Source: Tubiluchus corallicola (lineage: Eukaryota; Priapulida; Priapulimorpha; Priapulimorphida; Tubiluchidae). From it: a DNA stretch of 64,000 nucleotides. The stretch lies in assembly GCA_030141605.1 (NCBI GenBank), contig JAQGDQ010000096.1, positions 310,001 through 374,000 on the forward strand, written 5' to 3'. How positions within the stretch are numbered: position 1 is the first letter of the stretch; every line of letters begins with the position of its first letter. Below the pieces are notes generated by a model. That model saw nothing but the letters and a program-made list of their open reading frames with translations. It was not told where the DNA came from and ran no database searches. The translations under genes were made by a program, and so were the position numbers. Positions 13,801 to 24,700 of this stretch are shown here, in pieces.

Positions 13801-16800
13801 GCAACATTCACTATGTGTAGAATTTGGGACATTCACATAACAATTGCTAGTTGAAAGAATATCATTACCTGGTGATTGTGACTGTTCAAAATCACGTTGG
13901 AGCATACGAGCTATGGAGGGTGTCGCATACGATGATCGTGCAGAACCAGGAGAACTGCGAATACTTCTTCGTGACATGTTTGGAATCATATTCTCATGTG
14001 TTTCTACACGTTCAGGTTTCCGGTAGCTTGGACTCTTGGCGTATAAGTAGTCTGTTTTGGGGGCTGATCTGGAATCATCAATCAATCTTGGTAAATTTTC
14101 GCTGTGTAACAAGTTTTAGGAATAATAACACTAGTTGAAAATTAAAATGCACTGATATTAGTAAATAGCGAAAGTTAAGAAAAATGTTGTTGTTTTTCTA
14201 ATTAAGACAAACAATTGTAGTAAAGTTTAGTAATCAGCATGAGTGATCCAAATTTGGTCTCGAAAATAAGAATAAGGCTGCACTACCAAAATTAAGCAAC
14301 CAGCAATCAACGACATGGTAAGACAATAAGGCATGAAGCTAAAAATCAATTAAATTATTTTTGTCAACACTGGTCATTAGAAACACTTTTAGCCATCACA
14401 GTGAAGTCACACCCACCACAAGAAAGTAAAAAATGTTTACCAATGCTATACATTTCAAATAACATAGCCTTTAAATACCAAAAACTCGTTAATAAATTTA
14501 TCGCAAAAAACAAATTGACCTATTTATGTGTGACATGAAGTAAAAAAGACAATTATGTTAGAATTACATAAGGAATGATTATAATGACTTACTCGTCAAA
14601 TGGCACATAGCTAATATTTGCGTTTATAAAACTGGATGTATATGGTGTAAAGGGAGACTTTGTCACAGCAGGATTAACTTGAGTAACTGTCACTTGCTGT
14701 GTAACATGTTCTTCTACATGTCGTAGAGTGGAACGCGATGGCAGCACTACTACAGGAACATCACTATGTCGACTGGATCTGCTGCTGGATCTACGTCTCC
14801 GACTTCTGAATACAACAGATAAATAGCACATTAAAAATTCATAACTAGATATCGGGATGCATAAAAAATCTCTTTGATCACAATATTATAAGTAGTGAAA
14901 TCGCTTGAAAGTTACTACACTGATGTTGCAGACACTTATACATCAATGCCAAAAATTATTGATCATTCCCTTAAATTTGCTCAAAGACACAGAAGTTTTA
15001 AATTCACAGCTCAAAAAGGGCCAGAAAAAATCTGTCACAATAGTTAAAATTTACAGCAAGTGTTCTATGTGTTCACCATTATTACTGCAAATTAGACGAA
15101 GTCATCTCTTCCAGTATATGACACAGTTTCTCACTTCCTTAAAGGAAAACCGGATAATTGTGTAAACACGAGTTCAGAATAAAGAATGGTCTAAAATACT
15201 GAAAATAGCTTATTTTAAATCAAAGCTTACATTAAATAATAATTCCCTCGGATACTCAAATTTCGTTAAACTTTCAAAGCTACGCGCGGCTCAGTGAATT
15301 TACTAAGATTGGCAGTGGTGCCTTTTTGTTACGTGCGCATAGCCAACAAATAGAAGGCGGTACCGTGATAACCACGATCATTAACTGCTGTGTTAATTTC
15401 ATGATGTCATATGATGTAAAGCCCATTTTTCGTGACATCATGCGTTTAAGCAGTACTGTAACACCTATGCAAACATGCTTGACGTGCAAGGGAAGACGCC
15501 TACCATTGCACAAACTGTGGTTAGTTTCTGACGTAAACAATAGCTGTGTTCAGTTGCTGTTAACTCTCTAAGCTAATTATTCAAACATAAGGAACAATTG
15601 TTAACTTTTATATGCAAGAAAATGTATATTTTGGACAGTAAATTAAAATGAGATTGAGTCTAAACAACCGTCCGGTCTTCCTTTAAGGGGCTTCTGGTCC
15701 CAGAATTCAACAGTTTTTGCCTTTAGTTCCTTTGCACCAAACGGCTCTGTGCAGCCATTGTGCACTTTCTTTTTGAGAGAATTCTGTATAGCGTAATCCA
15801 AATGATTAAGTTCCATTTTTTCTTGGCAACAAATTTTTATCAGTGATTTATTTTCTGTGGTAACCATGAGGTGAACTGGTTCATTTCTTTATTGTGATCC
15901 TCCCATCTATTTAGTACTTTATTCATCAATGTGGGTGCTTTTCAACTGATTACAACTGACATAATTCCGGCATTTAATTTTTTAACATAGAAAAGTTTTT
16001 TGCTGTAACTTAAGAACCAATAAAATTATAAACTTGCAACTCTCACAGCCAAAAATATTGTAATGTATTGTAATATCATGCTGGGAAATTTCTCAATGCA
16101 ATCTACCATCAAAACAGCTGTGCCTATAGCGATCATCACGGAATCTAAATTTTCAAGTTTTATAATTTATTTATTGACGATTTACAAGCCATACAATTAC
16201 AAAACATTACATAAACAATGCAGTACATTACAATGAAAAAAACTACACAGGCAAAACCACACAATCGGGGGATAATCACCAACATAACACACAATAAAAC
16301 ACAGTAATAATAATATTATAAAATATGTACAGCGTCGCTGTTAATACAAGTTCTGTGTGCAATAAGACAGTACGTATCTGACAAAAAATTTCAAGATGAA
16401 TTTTTCTAGCTTTATCTAAGTAAAGGATTTTCTTGTGCTTTGAGTATCATTCCTAGAGGTGTTGAAAGTTAAATTACTTGTGGTCTGTAAACACTGCCTT
16501 TTAAAAATGCCAACTGTTTTAACTATCGACAAATGTAGATTCCACATAACACAATTCCTGATATAAAAAATGCATACGAGGACCGCATGAATATGACGCC
16601 AAACTGCTGCTTTTGACCGTTAAAGCACCTCACAATAATTTTGTGGATAAATTTTTAAGCTTCCATTGTAACTAATGAACTTAGCATTTAATGAAATCGT
16701 TAAAAATTATCTATTATAAATTACCTAGCAGGTGCAGTTTCAGTGTAGGCACCTTCGCTCGCAGTATCTCGGACACGCAAACTATAACGTGTTGCACCTG

Positions 16801-16840
16801 CTGGCCCAACATTTGTTTCATATCCAGAATCTAAATCCAT
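1..16840 (-). CDS. SUN1/SUN2-type inner nuclear membrane protein, 5' part (partial)
   Basis: Fifteen exons join in one frame: 16725-16840, 14593-14805, 13869-14101, 13228-13302, 12690-12725, 11163-11249, 10417-10492, 10199-10270, 9342-9407, 2606-5986, 2169-2227, 1779-1870, 1285-1395, 377-466 and 1-135 (open at the window edge). The product has at least about 1,600 residues. Residues 1-253 are basic and Ser/Arg-rich (nucleoplasmic type). Then come a hydrophobic segment ending IDSWLLSR, a giant hydrophobic region, one strong transmembrane helix (CVWLPLLLIPLVLL) and a predicted luminal coiled coil. That order, and the step from IDAWMLSR to a WLPLLL helix, matches animal SUN1/SUN2 as I know them. 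SUN proteins tether KASH proteins to form the LINC bridge across the nuclear envelope. The SUN domain should lie left of base 1 and is not visible. The start has A at -3, G at +4 and an in-frame stop upstream. Confidence 0.78.
2169..2227 (-). CDS. SUN-like gene exon 11: main transmembrane helix
   Basis: A 59-nt exon with acceptor ttattccag and donor gtgagt, entered in phase 2 and left in phase 1. It encodes RHACCVWLPLLLIPLVLLT, the strongest helix outside the giant exon, immediately after the IDAWMLSR motif. In vertebrate SUN2 a similar D-x-F-x-L-T-R motif is followed by a WFLLPLLLL helix, so this is probably the conserved inner-nuclear-membrane anchor with the downstream exons luminal. Confidence 0.8.
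2606..5986 (-). CDS. Giant exon 10 of the SUN-like gene: tandem hydrophobic modules
   Basis: This 3,381-nt exon encodes about 1,127 residues (326-1452 of the predicted protein) without a stop. Acceptor ttattaatag and donor gtgagt fit the neighbouring exon phases. About 15 hydrophobic stretches alternate with charged linkers. Three A-type blocks read L-L/V-LSPF-Y/C-LL, then GPFF or RPVL about 15 residues on, then a W-K/T-S end (exon residues near 271-300, 411-440 and 709-738). B-type blocks carry an L-x-PF core. C-type blocks (near 812-848 and 910-949) end LLDMWLLSK and LFDVWLLSK. The exon ends SLIDAWMLSR. Linkers repeat too: Arg/Thr/Ser-rich then acidic, such as RRYSTRQ and RRSQRKYTSLSDDEE. 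SUN1/SUN2 normally total about 700-900 residues with only a short equivalent segment, so this is a lineage expansion (inference). Topology and the number of real membrane crossings are unknown. Confidence 0.85.
5987..9341 (-). other. SUN-like gene intron 9 (3.4 kb)
   Basis: The sequence between exons 9 and 10 is AT-rich and shows no convincing ORF, RNA gene or transposon on either strand. The only structured piece is a CT-rich microsatellite at about 8308-8393. Confidence 0.6.
8308..8393 (+). repeat. CT-rich simple repeat
   Basis: Imperfect (TCTC/TCCC)n tract. It accounts for the Ser/Pro/Leu-rich reading frame seen here, which is not a gene. Confidence 0.85.
9342..11249 (-). CDS. SUN-like gene exons 6, 8 and 9: polar linkers around the exon 7 module
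   Basis: Exon 6 (11163-11249) begins DVSSDEDAERPTTTSRTPES. Exon 8 (10199-10270) must use the acceptor acattttag: the closer ggcag at 10258-10260 would break the frame to exon 9. It begins SFWQIF and ends RHGRVYPSSS. Exon 9 (9342-9407) is a Ser/Gln-rich linker ending WSAV before the giant exon. All are short (66-87 nt), phase-compatible and hydrophilic except the first residues of exon 8. The acidic-Ser patch in exon 6 looks like a CK2-type phosphorylation region (inference). Confidence 0.7.
10417..10492 (-). CDS. SUN-like gene exon 7: single-copy hydrophobic module
   Basis: A 76-nt exon (acceptor tttattgtag, donor gtaaat) encoding a Trp-rich hydrophobic stretch (FSWIWWMTGGSLVLAIDSWL) that ends in IDSWLLSR with the Arg codon split in phase 2. 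The giant exon ends with the homologous IDAWMLSR and the same split Arg codon. The exon therefore looks like one free-standing copy of the module amplified downstream, equivalent to the WW...LLDVFVLTR segment of vertebrate SUN2. Confidence 0.75.
10699..10770 (-). tRNA. tRNA-like sequence (SINE-type head), left arm
   Basis: Read on the minus strand it has an A box (TAGCTCAACTGG) and a perfect B box (GGTTCAAATCC) inside a CGGG/CCCG T-arm, at tRNA spacing, followed by ACTAGTCC. The acceptor stem does not pair well and the anticodon arm is poor, so it is a tRNA-derived repeat or pseudogene rather than a working tRNA. Confidence 0.5.
10824..10892 (+). tRNA. Degenerate tRNA-like sequence, right arm, facing the left one
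   Basis: Plus-strand counterpart: GTTTGGTAGCAGAGC (D-arm-like), then GGGTTCAATTCACG (decayed T-arm) and ACTAGTCCAC. Its orientation opposite to 10699-10770 makes a head-to-head pair. Confidence 0.4.
11493..11640. mobile_element. TAAAGTGG-type MITE, decayed copy
   Basis: It begins TAAAGTGGAGTTTATATAA and shares internal blocks (GATAAAATC, GTATGCGTTATTCTTTTGCTGCAG, TTTCCTACTGATTT) with the intact copy at 57096-57311. The right terminal repeat is not recognisable. Confidence 0.5.
11685..12420. mobile_element. hAT-like non-autonomous element
   Basis: The left end ATGGGGAGGGACGACGCTTG is mirrored by the right end, whose reverse complement begins CTAGGGATGGGACGAAGCTT. Termini of the GGGATGGGACGA type are common in hAT-family MITEs (from memory). 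Flanking 8-mers match only loosely. No transposase is seen. It lies in the intron between exons 5 and 6 of the SUN-like gene and includes an AT microsatellite at 11822-11843. Confidence 0.45.
12690..12725 (-). CDS. SUN-like gene exon 5: 36-nt microexon with a GC-AG donor
   Basis: Acceptor tttgtttcag on the 5' side. On the 3' side the only junction that keeps the downstream exon (11163-11249) open is the non-canonical GCAAGT donor. The nearest GT, four bases further on, would put a TGA four codons into the next exon. The product is K-S-A-T-G-S-Y-G-V-P-Y with both flanking codons split in phase 1. It could be skipped without a frameshift, because it is a multiple of three and both ends are phase 1. 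Confidence 0.65.
13228..16840 (-). CDS. SUN-like gene exons 1-4: basic Ser/Arg-rich N-terminus
   Basis: Exons 16725-16840, 14593-14805, 13869-14101 and 13228-13302 encode residues 1-213. The start is MDLDSGYETN; basic Ser/Arg clusters follow (SRRRRSSSRSSRHS, SRRSIRSSPGSARSS, RPRRNSSSRSTSRS). These resemble the lamin- and chromatin-facing N-termini of SUN1/SUN2 and could supply nuclear localisation and phosphorylation sites. All four junctions join in phase: AG|A Arg, GA|C Asp, G|AA Glu and G|CA Ala. No catalytic motif is expected or seen. Confidence 0.75.
14806..16724 (-). other. SUN-like gene intron 1
   Basis: It holds copy A of the 460-bp dispersed repeat (15232-15686) and AT-rich sequence. 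The ORFs at 14905-15165 and 15643-15867 show no recognisable domain and I do not call them. Confidence 0.55.
15232..15686. repeat. Dispersed repeat, copy A
   Basis: About 460 bp aligning by eye along its whole length with 38421-38886. Shared landmarks are CTTTCAAAGCTACGCGCGGC, GGTACCGTGATAA, CCATTGCACAAACTGT, GCAAGAAAATGTA and GATTGAGTCTAA. No terminal inverted repeats or coding capacity are seen. Confidence 0.75.
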
Positions 16841-17132
16841 GATTTTCTCAATGGCAGTATTATGCAACAATTCCTTAGAAATTCATGCCTCTAACTAGAC
16901 GCGGTGAATTTTCTTCAAACTTAGTTTAAACCGGGAGTAAGAGTGAGTACAGCCTTACACTACAATAACAACAGGACTGTCATCAGTCACAGTTTCTGCC
17001 TATACGAAAGTACAGTATTATTTTGTATAAAAAACACGGTACACTCTTTACAGATAGTACGCGAAAATTAAGACCGAATTAAATCATTTTTCATATCATT
17101 GTCATTAACGACAATTTAACACCAAGTCGCGT

Positions 17133-17141
17133 GATGGCGGC
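17133..17141 (+). promoter_or_regulatory. Possible YY1 site upstream of the SUN-like gene
   Basis: GATGGCGGC matches the YY1 core found at many housekeeping promoters and lies about 300 bp upstream of the start codon. It is a single short match, so support is weak. Confidence 0.25.
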
Positions 17142-18854
17142 ATGGAGTATTTATTGTCACCGGTTGAAACCCGTATGGGTATTGGGAATTGGGCCATTAT
17201 TATAGCGATGATTTCCGTCTTTCCTCGCGCTATCTACGATAACTATGGACAAGAAAAATTATCAGCTTTTGTGAAAAAATTTTCCTTGTGATACAAATCT
17301 CCTATTGTGTTAACTGAAGCATTTGCGTGAACATTTCGTCGATAGTCATTAATGCAGTTGTGTGGCAAGTATGAATGTCCACAATAACGTCTAAACATAA
17401 AATTAACAGGCTGCAACAGTAACTGTTCCTGTGTGAAAATCTCCATTAACACTGCACTAAAGACTTTTTTCATCATCACAGTTTACTTTAGTAAAGACGC
17501 ATTAACATTTAGTTTAAACATACTTAAATTAACTGTCCGTTTTCGTTTCAAAGGTTTTAATTATTTCATTTTAAAACTATAATCACGATTTCTACTTGTA
17601 GCTTCTGAAAAATAAACATGCTAAATCTTTGCGAAACATTTTATTTTGTTGCTTTTGCCTATGACGCACAGAGACGGTATGTTAATTAGTATTTTTACTA
17701 GTAACTTTTTGTTGCCATTTTGTTGCGCAAATGTGCAGGTTTGCTTGTTGCGCTTTTTTTCTTCTGCGCGTTTGTACCTTGCTCTTAGTATTAGCAATTT
17801 TTCTTTTTGTTCTTTTTCGTTTACCTGAAGGTAAGCTGTTGTAGTAATTGAAGACAGCGTGTTTTTTGTTTTTTAATTGCGAGATTGTTCAATTCAAGAA
17901 TTCCATTTTTTGAACCTGCATTCATTTTTTCTAGTTGTAGTTAAACCTCAAATAGCTGCTAACCTTGTTTGAAAAAATATCGAAAAGAGTATCACAAACT
18001 TACCAATCGCATGTCTACATTTCCTTTATACTCTTCAAACTCTCCTGTCATCAAACTGGGGGTGGCATTTGGGCGAGAACTAATATAATATGTAGATAAG
18101 ATAAATGAAAAAGCAACTGGTCGCTATCACAGCGCTCCCAACACCTCAGCAGGTGTGTAATCGCATTGTAAAAAATCGCTGTTAACAACCTCTTGGTCTT
18201 GTACCTCTACATGTATGTCTATTCGATAGGCATCTAATATCCTATAAAATAACTTTGTGCGATCTGACTTTCTAAACTGTCGAATTACCACACAGATTAT
18301 GTTATAAACACAAATAAAACGTCGTTGTATGTATTTGACGTCGCTGTACCTTATTATGGACTCCAAACAAGTTTGATTCAAACACGGTGCTGCTACAGTT
18401 CGTTATAATTTTTGGCTTCCGCAAAAACGTGTTTTTTCCTAGTTGGTTCACATTTGGTTGGCATTGTGTATCTTAATGTTTGCACGGCGTATTGTTCGTC
18501 AATTTATATTTTTTAATAAACGAGGTTCACAATTTTTGATCTCTAATGAACGTTATAACAATCTGTTACGAGGCAGAGTCCACAATCCATACCACTGTAT
18601 ACGTCTATTTCTTACACGACTTCATAGCAACGAAAATTTTTACCTGCTGTATTCTGCACACAATAGGACATTGAGTTTGAAACAATACGAAGCTCGTTCC
18701 TTTTAAAAACTGTTTACTACGAAAATTTCGTTATAATATACTTATAATTCTCTAGTATATAATTACTCACACAATACAAAATGAACGTAGACGGCATTAT
18801 TCGTTATTTTCCTTGGAATATTCTAAATCTACAGCATGATTGTGTATCGTCACA

Positions 18855-19027
18855 TTATTTTCTAATTTTTGTTTTCTATTACATGTATTACCATTCTTTT
18901 TTAACAAAATTGTAAATACACGGAACTCTTTACCAAGTCATGTTGTGGAAGCTGAGTCTGTGAGTGCTTTCAAAAGTAAAGACTTGACAAACACTTCAGA
19001 AACCAATCTATTTAATAAAGTAAAGTA
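18855..19027 (+). mobile_element. LINE C-terminal scrap
   Basis: The frame ending at TAA 19027 reads NKIVNTRNSLPSHVVEAESV followed by SAFKSKDLTN. This is the pattern W/R-NSLP-xx-VV-x-A-xx-V-xx-FK that closes many CR1/Jockey-like reverse transcriptase ORFs. Only about 50 codons remain. Confidence 0.5.
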
Positions 19028-20404
19028 AAATAAGTAAAGTAGAATATTTTGAGGAACTGTCAGTTTCAGTGAAAACGGAAGAAATATAATCTCATTACTC
19101 AAATTGTTTACACGGCCATAGCATTATTGAAAGAGGGAATATAACTGATAGTAGGATGACAAAATTTCCCCAAACTTCTTTAACATTTTTTTAATTGTCT
19201 GTTAATTGAAAAATTTAAGATCTCGAATCAAAAATCTGTTAAAAATCTAAAGAAACTCTTGCCCACACGCACACTGTGGCACACTGTGACATTTTAGTGC
19301 ACGAATTGTTGTTAAATGTATTATATAAAAATGACTTGGACTAAACTTAATGCGAACAATAAACTATACTACAACTGGCATCATGATTATACAGAAATGT
19401 ATGCACAAAAAAAAACAGATGCAGACAAAAAATTAAAAAAGGAGAATAATGCGTAAGCTCAGCCACAAGATTACCTCGCTTTAGCCTCAAGAAATTAATC
19501 AGTATAGAAACAATAATTCGAAAAAATATCAAATCTTCTGTCCAGAGACAGAAAAAGTCGCATTCAAACTAAACTGAAAATATAAACTAAGACTGAAACT
19601 TTACATGCTCAGATACCGATGACACATATCGTTGTAAAAAAGGTATTCTGCGCGTTGTAAAGGATGCTCACACAGGACAACCTCTCTAATGGTCACTTAC
19701 GAGCTCGAGCGAAGCCAGAGTCAGCTTATACCTAGAATTTTTGCTCGACTCGCTGAGAGCCGGGAGTTCTGAGAATGGCGCACGTTTGCGTGAAGACGTC
19801 CCTAACATCGTGTATTCGTCGACTCATCGATTTTGAACTGATTTAAGAGAGGCGGCCCCCGCGTAAGACGATTACGTGACGCTTATGAGATCTGTATAAT
19901 GTGAGTAGACACTTGCGCATGTGCACAAGCACAAATCGAAGAACCGGCTATTTTGCTACTCAATTTGAAGACATTTAGAGTAGTCTGCAAAGTCCATTTA
20001 CAGTTTTAAACCTTATTGGATGGACTTCTGATAAATCTGCTGAGTTTTTACTGATCATACCATTCTGGGGTTTCGCTTAATCAGGAGCGACAACTCTGAA
20101 TCTCTGAAGTGCACAGCAAATTTTCTTATTGTTGAATTGATTGATTAAACGATATTGAAATTCATTTCGTGACTATTTGAGATTCATATTGCCTATATTG
20201 ATTTAGCTGCCTGGCTGCCGGAAAATGGCTGCAGCAGATGCTACTATTCGATTGTGCTGTGGTTGAAGATGTCACTGAAGCAACTCGGTAGTACAAAAAT
20301 TAGATGGTATGCCAAGAGGGACAGTGGAGACAGCGTTTTTAACAGTAAAGTACTTGTTGGTGCTTCCCTGTGGTGAGGGTGAAGTTCCTCATAATTCGTC
20401 TACA

Positions 20405-20600
20405 ATGGGCTTCACTCGCAGACGATGTTTAATGGTACTGACAGCCATTTTGTGCACAACGTCATGCGTCAGCTTAGGTTTATCCATTGTTACCGATGCC
20501 TGGCTGTATTCCATAGAGAAAATACCACACCCCACGAATATCACACAAGAAATCTTCAAGTATGCACAGTCGGGTTTTTTCCGTCTGTGCTACCAAGTAG
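20405..20600 (+). CDS. TARP exon 1: TM1 and first half of the extracellular loop
   Basis: It encodes MGFTRRRCLMVL through SGFFRLCYQV and ends on a phase-1 G before donor gtaagt. TM1 and the conserved TDAWLY/SGFFRLC motifs identify the family. The frame is open upstream to an ATG at 20309; family members start close to TM1, which favours 20405. Confidence 0.9.
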
Positions 20601-21316
20601 GTAAGTAATCAAAGGATTTACATTAGAAGAACGTTGTTGTTGTTGTTTTATCTTAAATTTTCTATTAGTTCAATAAACATGACAACATTCATAATGTAAA
20701 ATCTCCTGTGGTGGTTTAAGATTATTGCGACTATCAATGTGGCGTCGTCTATTGACAATAAAGAGCGAATCTTATGCAACTGCTGATTCAGTCAGGTCTA
20801 GCTATATTTTTTCATCTTTTCTATGATTTTAAATCAAATCTGTTAAAAGTTATTATGCATATTAGGATACAGTTACTGTTGCCACTCTTTGGTAGTGGTT
20901 GTTGTCGTCTTGCCGAAATGGTAGTGGCGGTGGCGACTGGCGAACTTGATGTTACTAACTTAATAGTCCTGCCATTGCTCCTGCGCTGCAGTAAATTGAT
21001 GCTGCCATATTGTCATCGCTGCTGCCACTTAAGTTGATAATGCCGCATTGACACCACTGTTATCGCTATTGCTATTGCTGCTGTAAAATGATACTGCCGC
21101 ACTGCTACTGCTGCTATTACCGTTGCTCTATAAGTTGGTGCTACTGCAATGCCACTGCTGCTATAACAATTGTCGCTGTTGCTCATTGTTGATAAAGCTG
21201 CATTGCTGTCACTACCACTGCCATAACGTTTACTGCTTTAAGTTGATACTGCCACATTGCCTTTGCTGTAGCCGCTCTAAATTGATAATACTGCATAGCC
21301 GTAATTGTCAACGCCA

Positions 21317-21356
<40 letters not shown>

Positions 21357-21696
21357 AAGTTGATAATGCTGCATAGCCGTCTTGCTGATGTCACTTTTAA
21401 ACTTGGACAATTTTAAACTTTGGCTTAAACAAGTCGGAAAAATCTCGTTAAGTCAGCACTGGCGACAACAAATAAATAATAACACCAGTCATTAATTTTT
21501 ACAAGCTTGCAGCGACTACAGATACCTTAAAGTTCACCTTCATTATAACGTCCGACCTTGTATGGTTTCAAGGTGATCGTCTCTCTTTTTCTTTATATCA
21601 CTATGCGCTAACAATAGCACAGGTGAAAATAAACGGATTCACACAGTATATAAGCTAAATTTCCTACATGCTAAGAAGAAATGCAACAGATTAACT

Positions 21697-21760
<64 letters not shown>

Positions 21761-24700
21761 TAGTGTGTTGAAGTCAGTGACTGGTTATGTTGCGGAAGTA
21801 TGAAATCACCAACATTATTTTGTACTCCGAATTACATTCATGCATTGTTAACAAGACTGAATTAATTCAATTCCAATAATCGTGTTTACACACGACTATA
21901 CCTGGTCGAGTATTGTTAGCTGATGCCAATACTTGAAGATTAATACGCTCAAGTGTGACTAACCTGTGTGCACGGTAGTCGTAACTAATTATCCCTTGAC
22001 TGTACTTATTCCAGTGTGATTCACTCATGTGTGATTGAGCAGTAGCCCTAATTCTCAGATTTCTTTTAGCTCCTGTCTCGGGCATTTAAACAGTCCTAAG
22101 TTTTCATCTACACCATTGTCTTAGCCTCTATTTCAACCTCTATTTGTAAAAGGATATATAAATACATATAAGCGATGAAAAAGTAATATTTTTGTAAGGC
22201 ACATTGCGTAAAAATAATACTTTAAAGGAAAGGACAAGTCACTTAGCGTGCTGGGCTTATTTTACTGTTATCACTCAAACACAGAAAAAACAAAAGAGAA
22301 ATTTGCAAAAAACTGTCTATACAGGAAAAAGTTACTGCCACTGTGTAGAAATTTTTAGGCGCGATGGCAGCGGCCATTCACTTAATTGATAATTATGGCG
22401 CAACTGGTGGTCTTCGTTACATTTCGTAACTAAGTCTTATTTCTGCAGCTTACTTAAATGTACATGCAAAATAAAGAAAATCACAAAATTATATGTCTAT
22501 TTTTTGTAAAGACATACTACTCTTTTGTCGGAAATTGACAGTCTGCTGCTTTTCTTCAGTCGACGAATAACTTCAGTCATTGGTGGAAAATGGCACCCAA
22601 ATGTAAAATGATCGGGACTTTAAAGTGATTTTACTAATTACACGAGGCGCTTATCACACTTTCATTACTAAATCCTTCTAACATTTTTCGCAAACATTGA
22701 AATAAGCCTAACTTCTCAGACGGCTCGGCTTTTCCTTTCATTTCAGGCTTTGGCTGTTTAAAATAGGAATTATGGAAAAACCGAGGGAATGTCATCTCAT
22801 ATTGCAGCAATTACAACGTGAGAATAGAGCAAAGATTATTTCGAACCAGATAACATAATCGTGTATTCGTAATAATTAGAATAACTACAAACACAGTAAT
22901 TTTTGGCAGTGAGGTTTCGTTTCCCAAATGAAATAAATAGCAATTTAAAAGGTGTTAAAATCAAATCACCTCCACACCTGTTTATTTCACTTGTGTTAAC
23001 GGTGCCAAAATTAGTTTAGATTATTAGTTTATGAGTTTATTTCAGCTTAGAACAACATGTAAATGTATACATACATGCATAAAAAATCAAAACTATGGTT
23101 CACAAATCTACAACTAAAATCACATAGAATTAGATATTACGGTAAAAAAATTATAATATTATATAAAATAAAAGTTATCGTATTCGCAGACGCTATTTGG
23201 CCTATTATTGTACCTGCATCCAGTGCAACACGAAGTTCTTCTTATATTAGAATTATACAACCTCTATATATAATATATATTATTAGAATTATGATATATA
23301 TTAGAATTATACAACGTCTTATATATGCGTCTACTGAGCTTCTTTTTCTGAAAACATTTAATAAAAATTAAAATTTTCGGTGAACAGTCACTATTAGAAT
23401 TCATCAATGCTAGAAGTTGTACTTCTTGTTCTGTTTTATTTGTACGTCTTGACCTGTTTTATTTGGGTTGGGTACGTTTAATAACCAGTAGTCATTTGTG
23501 ATTTAACAATAGGAAAGTCAATTAACAACTCCTGGCTTTTACAGCGATGGCAATAGACCAACAAATAAGTACGTAACAAGTCACCTTATAAGGCTATACA
23601 CATTAATAAGCAAAAGTTAGGGACAGCGTTACACAGTTTTACCAGCGAGAATTTCTGGAAGCGGAACTGGAACTAACCCGTAGTTGTTTGTCCAGGTGGA
23701 GATAACAAAAAATAAGCACTAAACATTTCCTCTGAGACCTCCAAGAAATTCTTCACGAATTTTTTTGTACGTGGCGTCTCGTTTTGCGAAAAAAGAACCG
23801 CGCATAAAAGATTTTCATTTAGGCACCCTATACCCTCCTATTTTTACAAAGTTTCTTGGAAATCTGTTAGATAGTTTTTGCGTAATAGGCTTACTGCCAT
23901 AACAGACAAAAACAGCAAAACGTACAGACAAACAAACAAACTGTGTTGATGCACAACTTCCTTGGCAGAGGTAAAAATAACTAGAATAAATATCCCCCAC
24001 TGTAATCCTATCCCTAAACACATATTGTACTTAATGTGCCATTTTCCTGTGCCATTTTTATCTGCTTTTCCATTTTGTGCCATTTTCCTGTGCCATTTCT
24101 ACCTGTGCCTTTTTACCTACGTTCCCAGTGAGCATTTATACTAGCGCTTGTATCACTCAGACAATTCATTTAGTGAAAAAAGTTCCACAGGAGCAGAGCT
24201 GTCTAAGCTCTTCATTGGACCCTTCTTGGTATAGATCAGGTAACTTTCTTAAGTAAAGACGTTTCAGTTCTAACCATCGTCATTTCTTTAATTTATTTGT
24301 TAATTTAGAGCATAGGGATTTGTAAACCCGATTTTTGGAAGTAACCAATGAACAAACACGGGTTTATCGAAGAATCATGCGGGTAATAATAACCCGGACC
24401 AATTTGGAAATAAGTCTTGAGTTACTTAAGGTGTTATCTCTGGACTACGTCCTAAACGAAATTGTTATTATGATATAGCGCCCGAGAACCCGCGCTTCAC
24501 TGAAAAGAATTGCAGCAAATAACGTAGAACTGTTCAAGCTCATTTAGGACCTACGTCTGCGGGTATTCTCTTAGAAACGTTTAATTTGAAAATGCGTCTA
24601 TATGGCCCGTATATATGATATGAAATACGTAGAAATACGAAAAGGTAAATTGTTTTTAGATTACTGCAAAAGACATAGATTTATTTATTTATTTATCACA

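Larger units (their letters stand above)
16841..20404. other. Divergent intergenic region between the SUN-like and TARP genes
   Basis: Both flanking genes point away from this 3.6-kb stretch, so both promoters should lie here. A YY1-type GATGGCGGC at 17133-17141 sits near the SUN-like side. The stretch at 19690-19870 is less AT-rich than its surroundings. The 5' leader of the TARP gene includes a 12-codon upstream ORF at 20304. A LINE scrap lies at 18855-19027. No further gene is seen. Confidence 0.5.
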
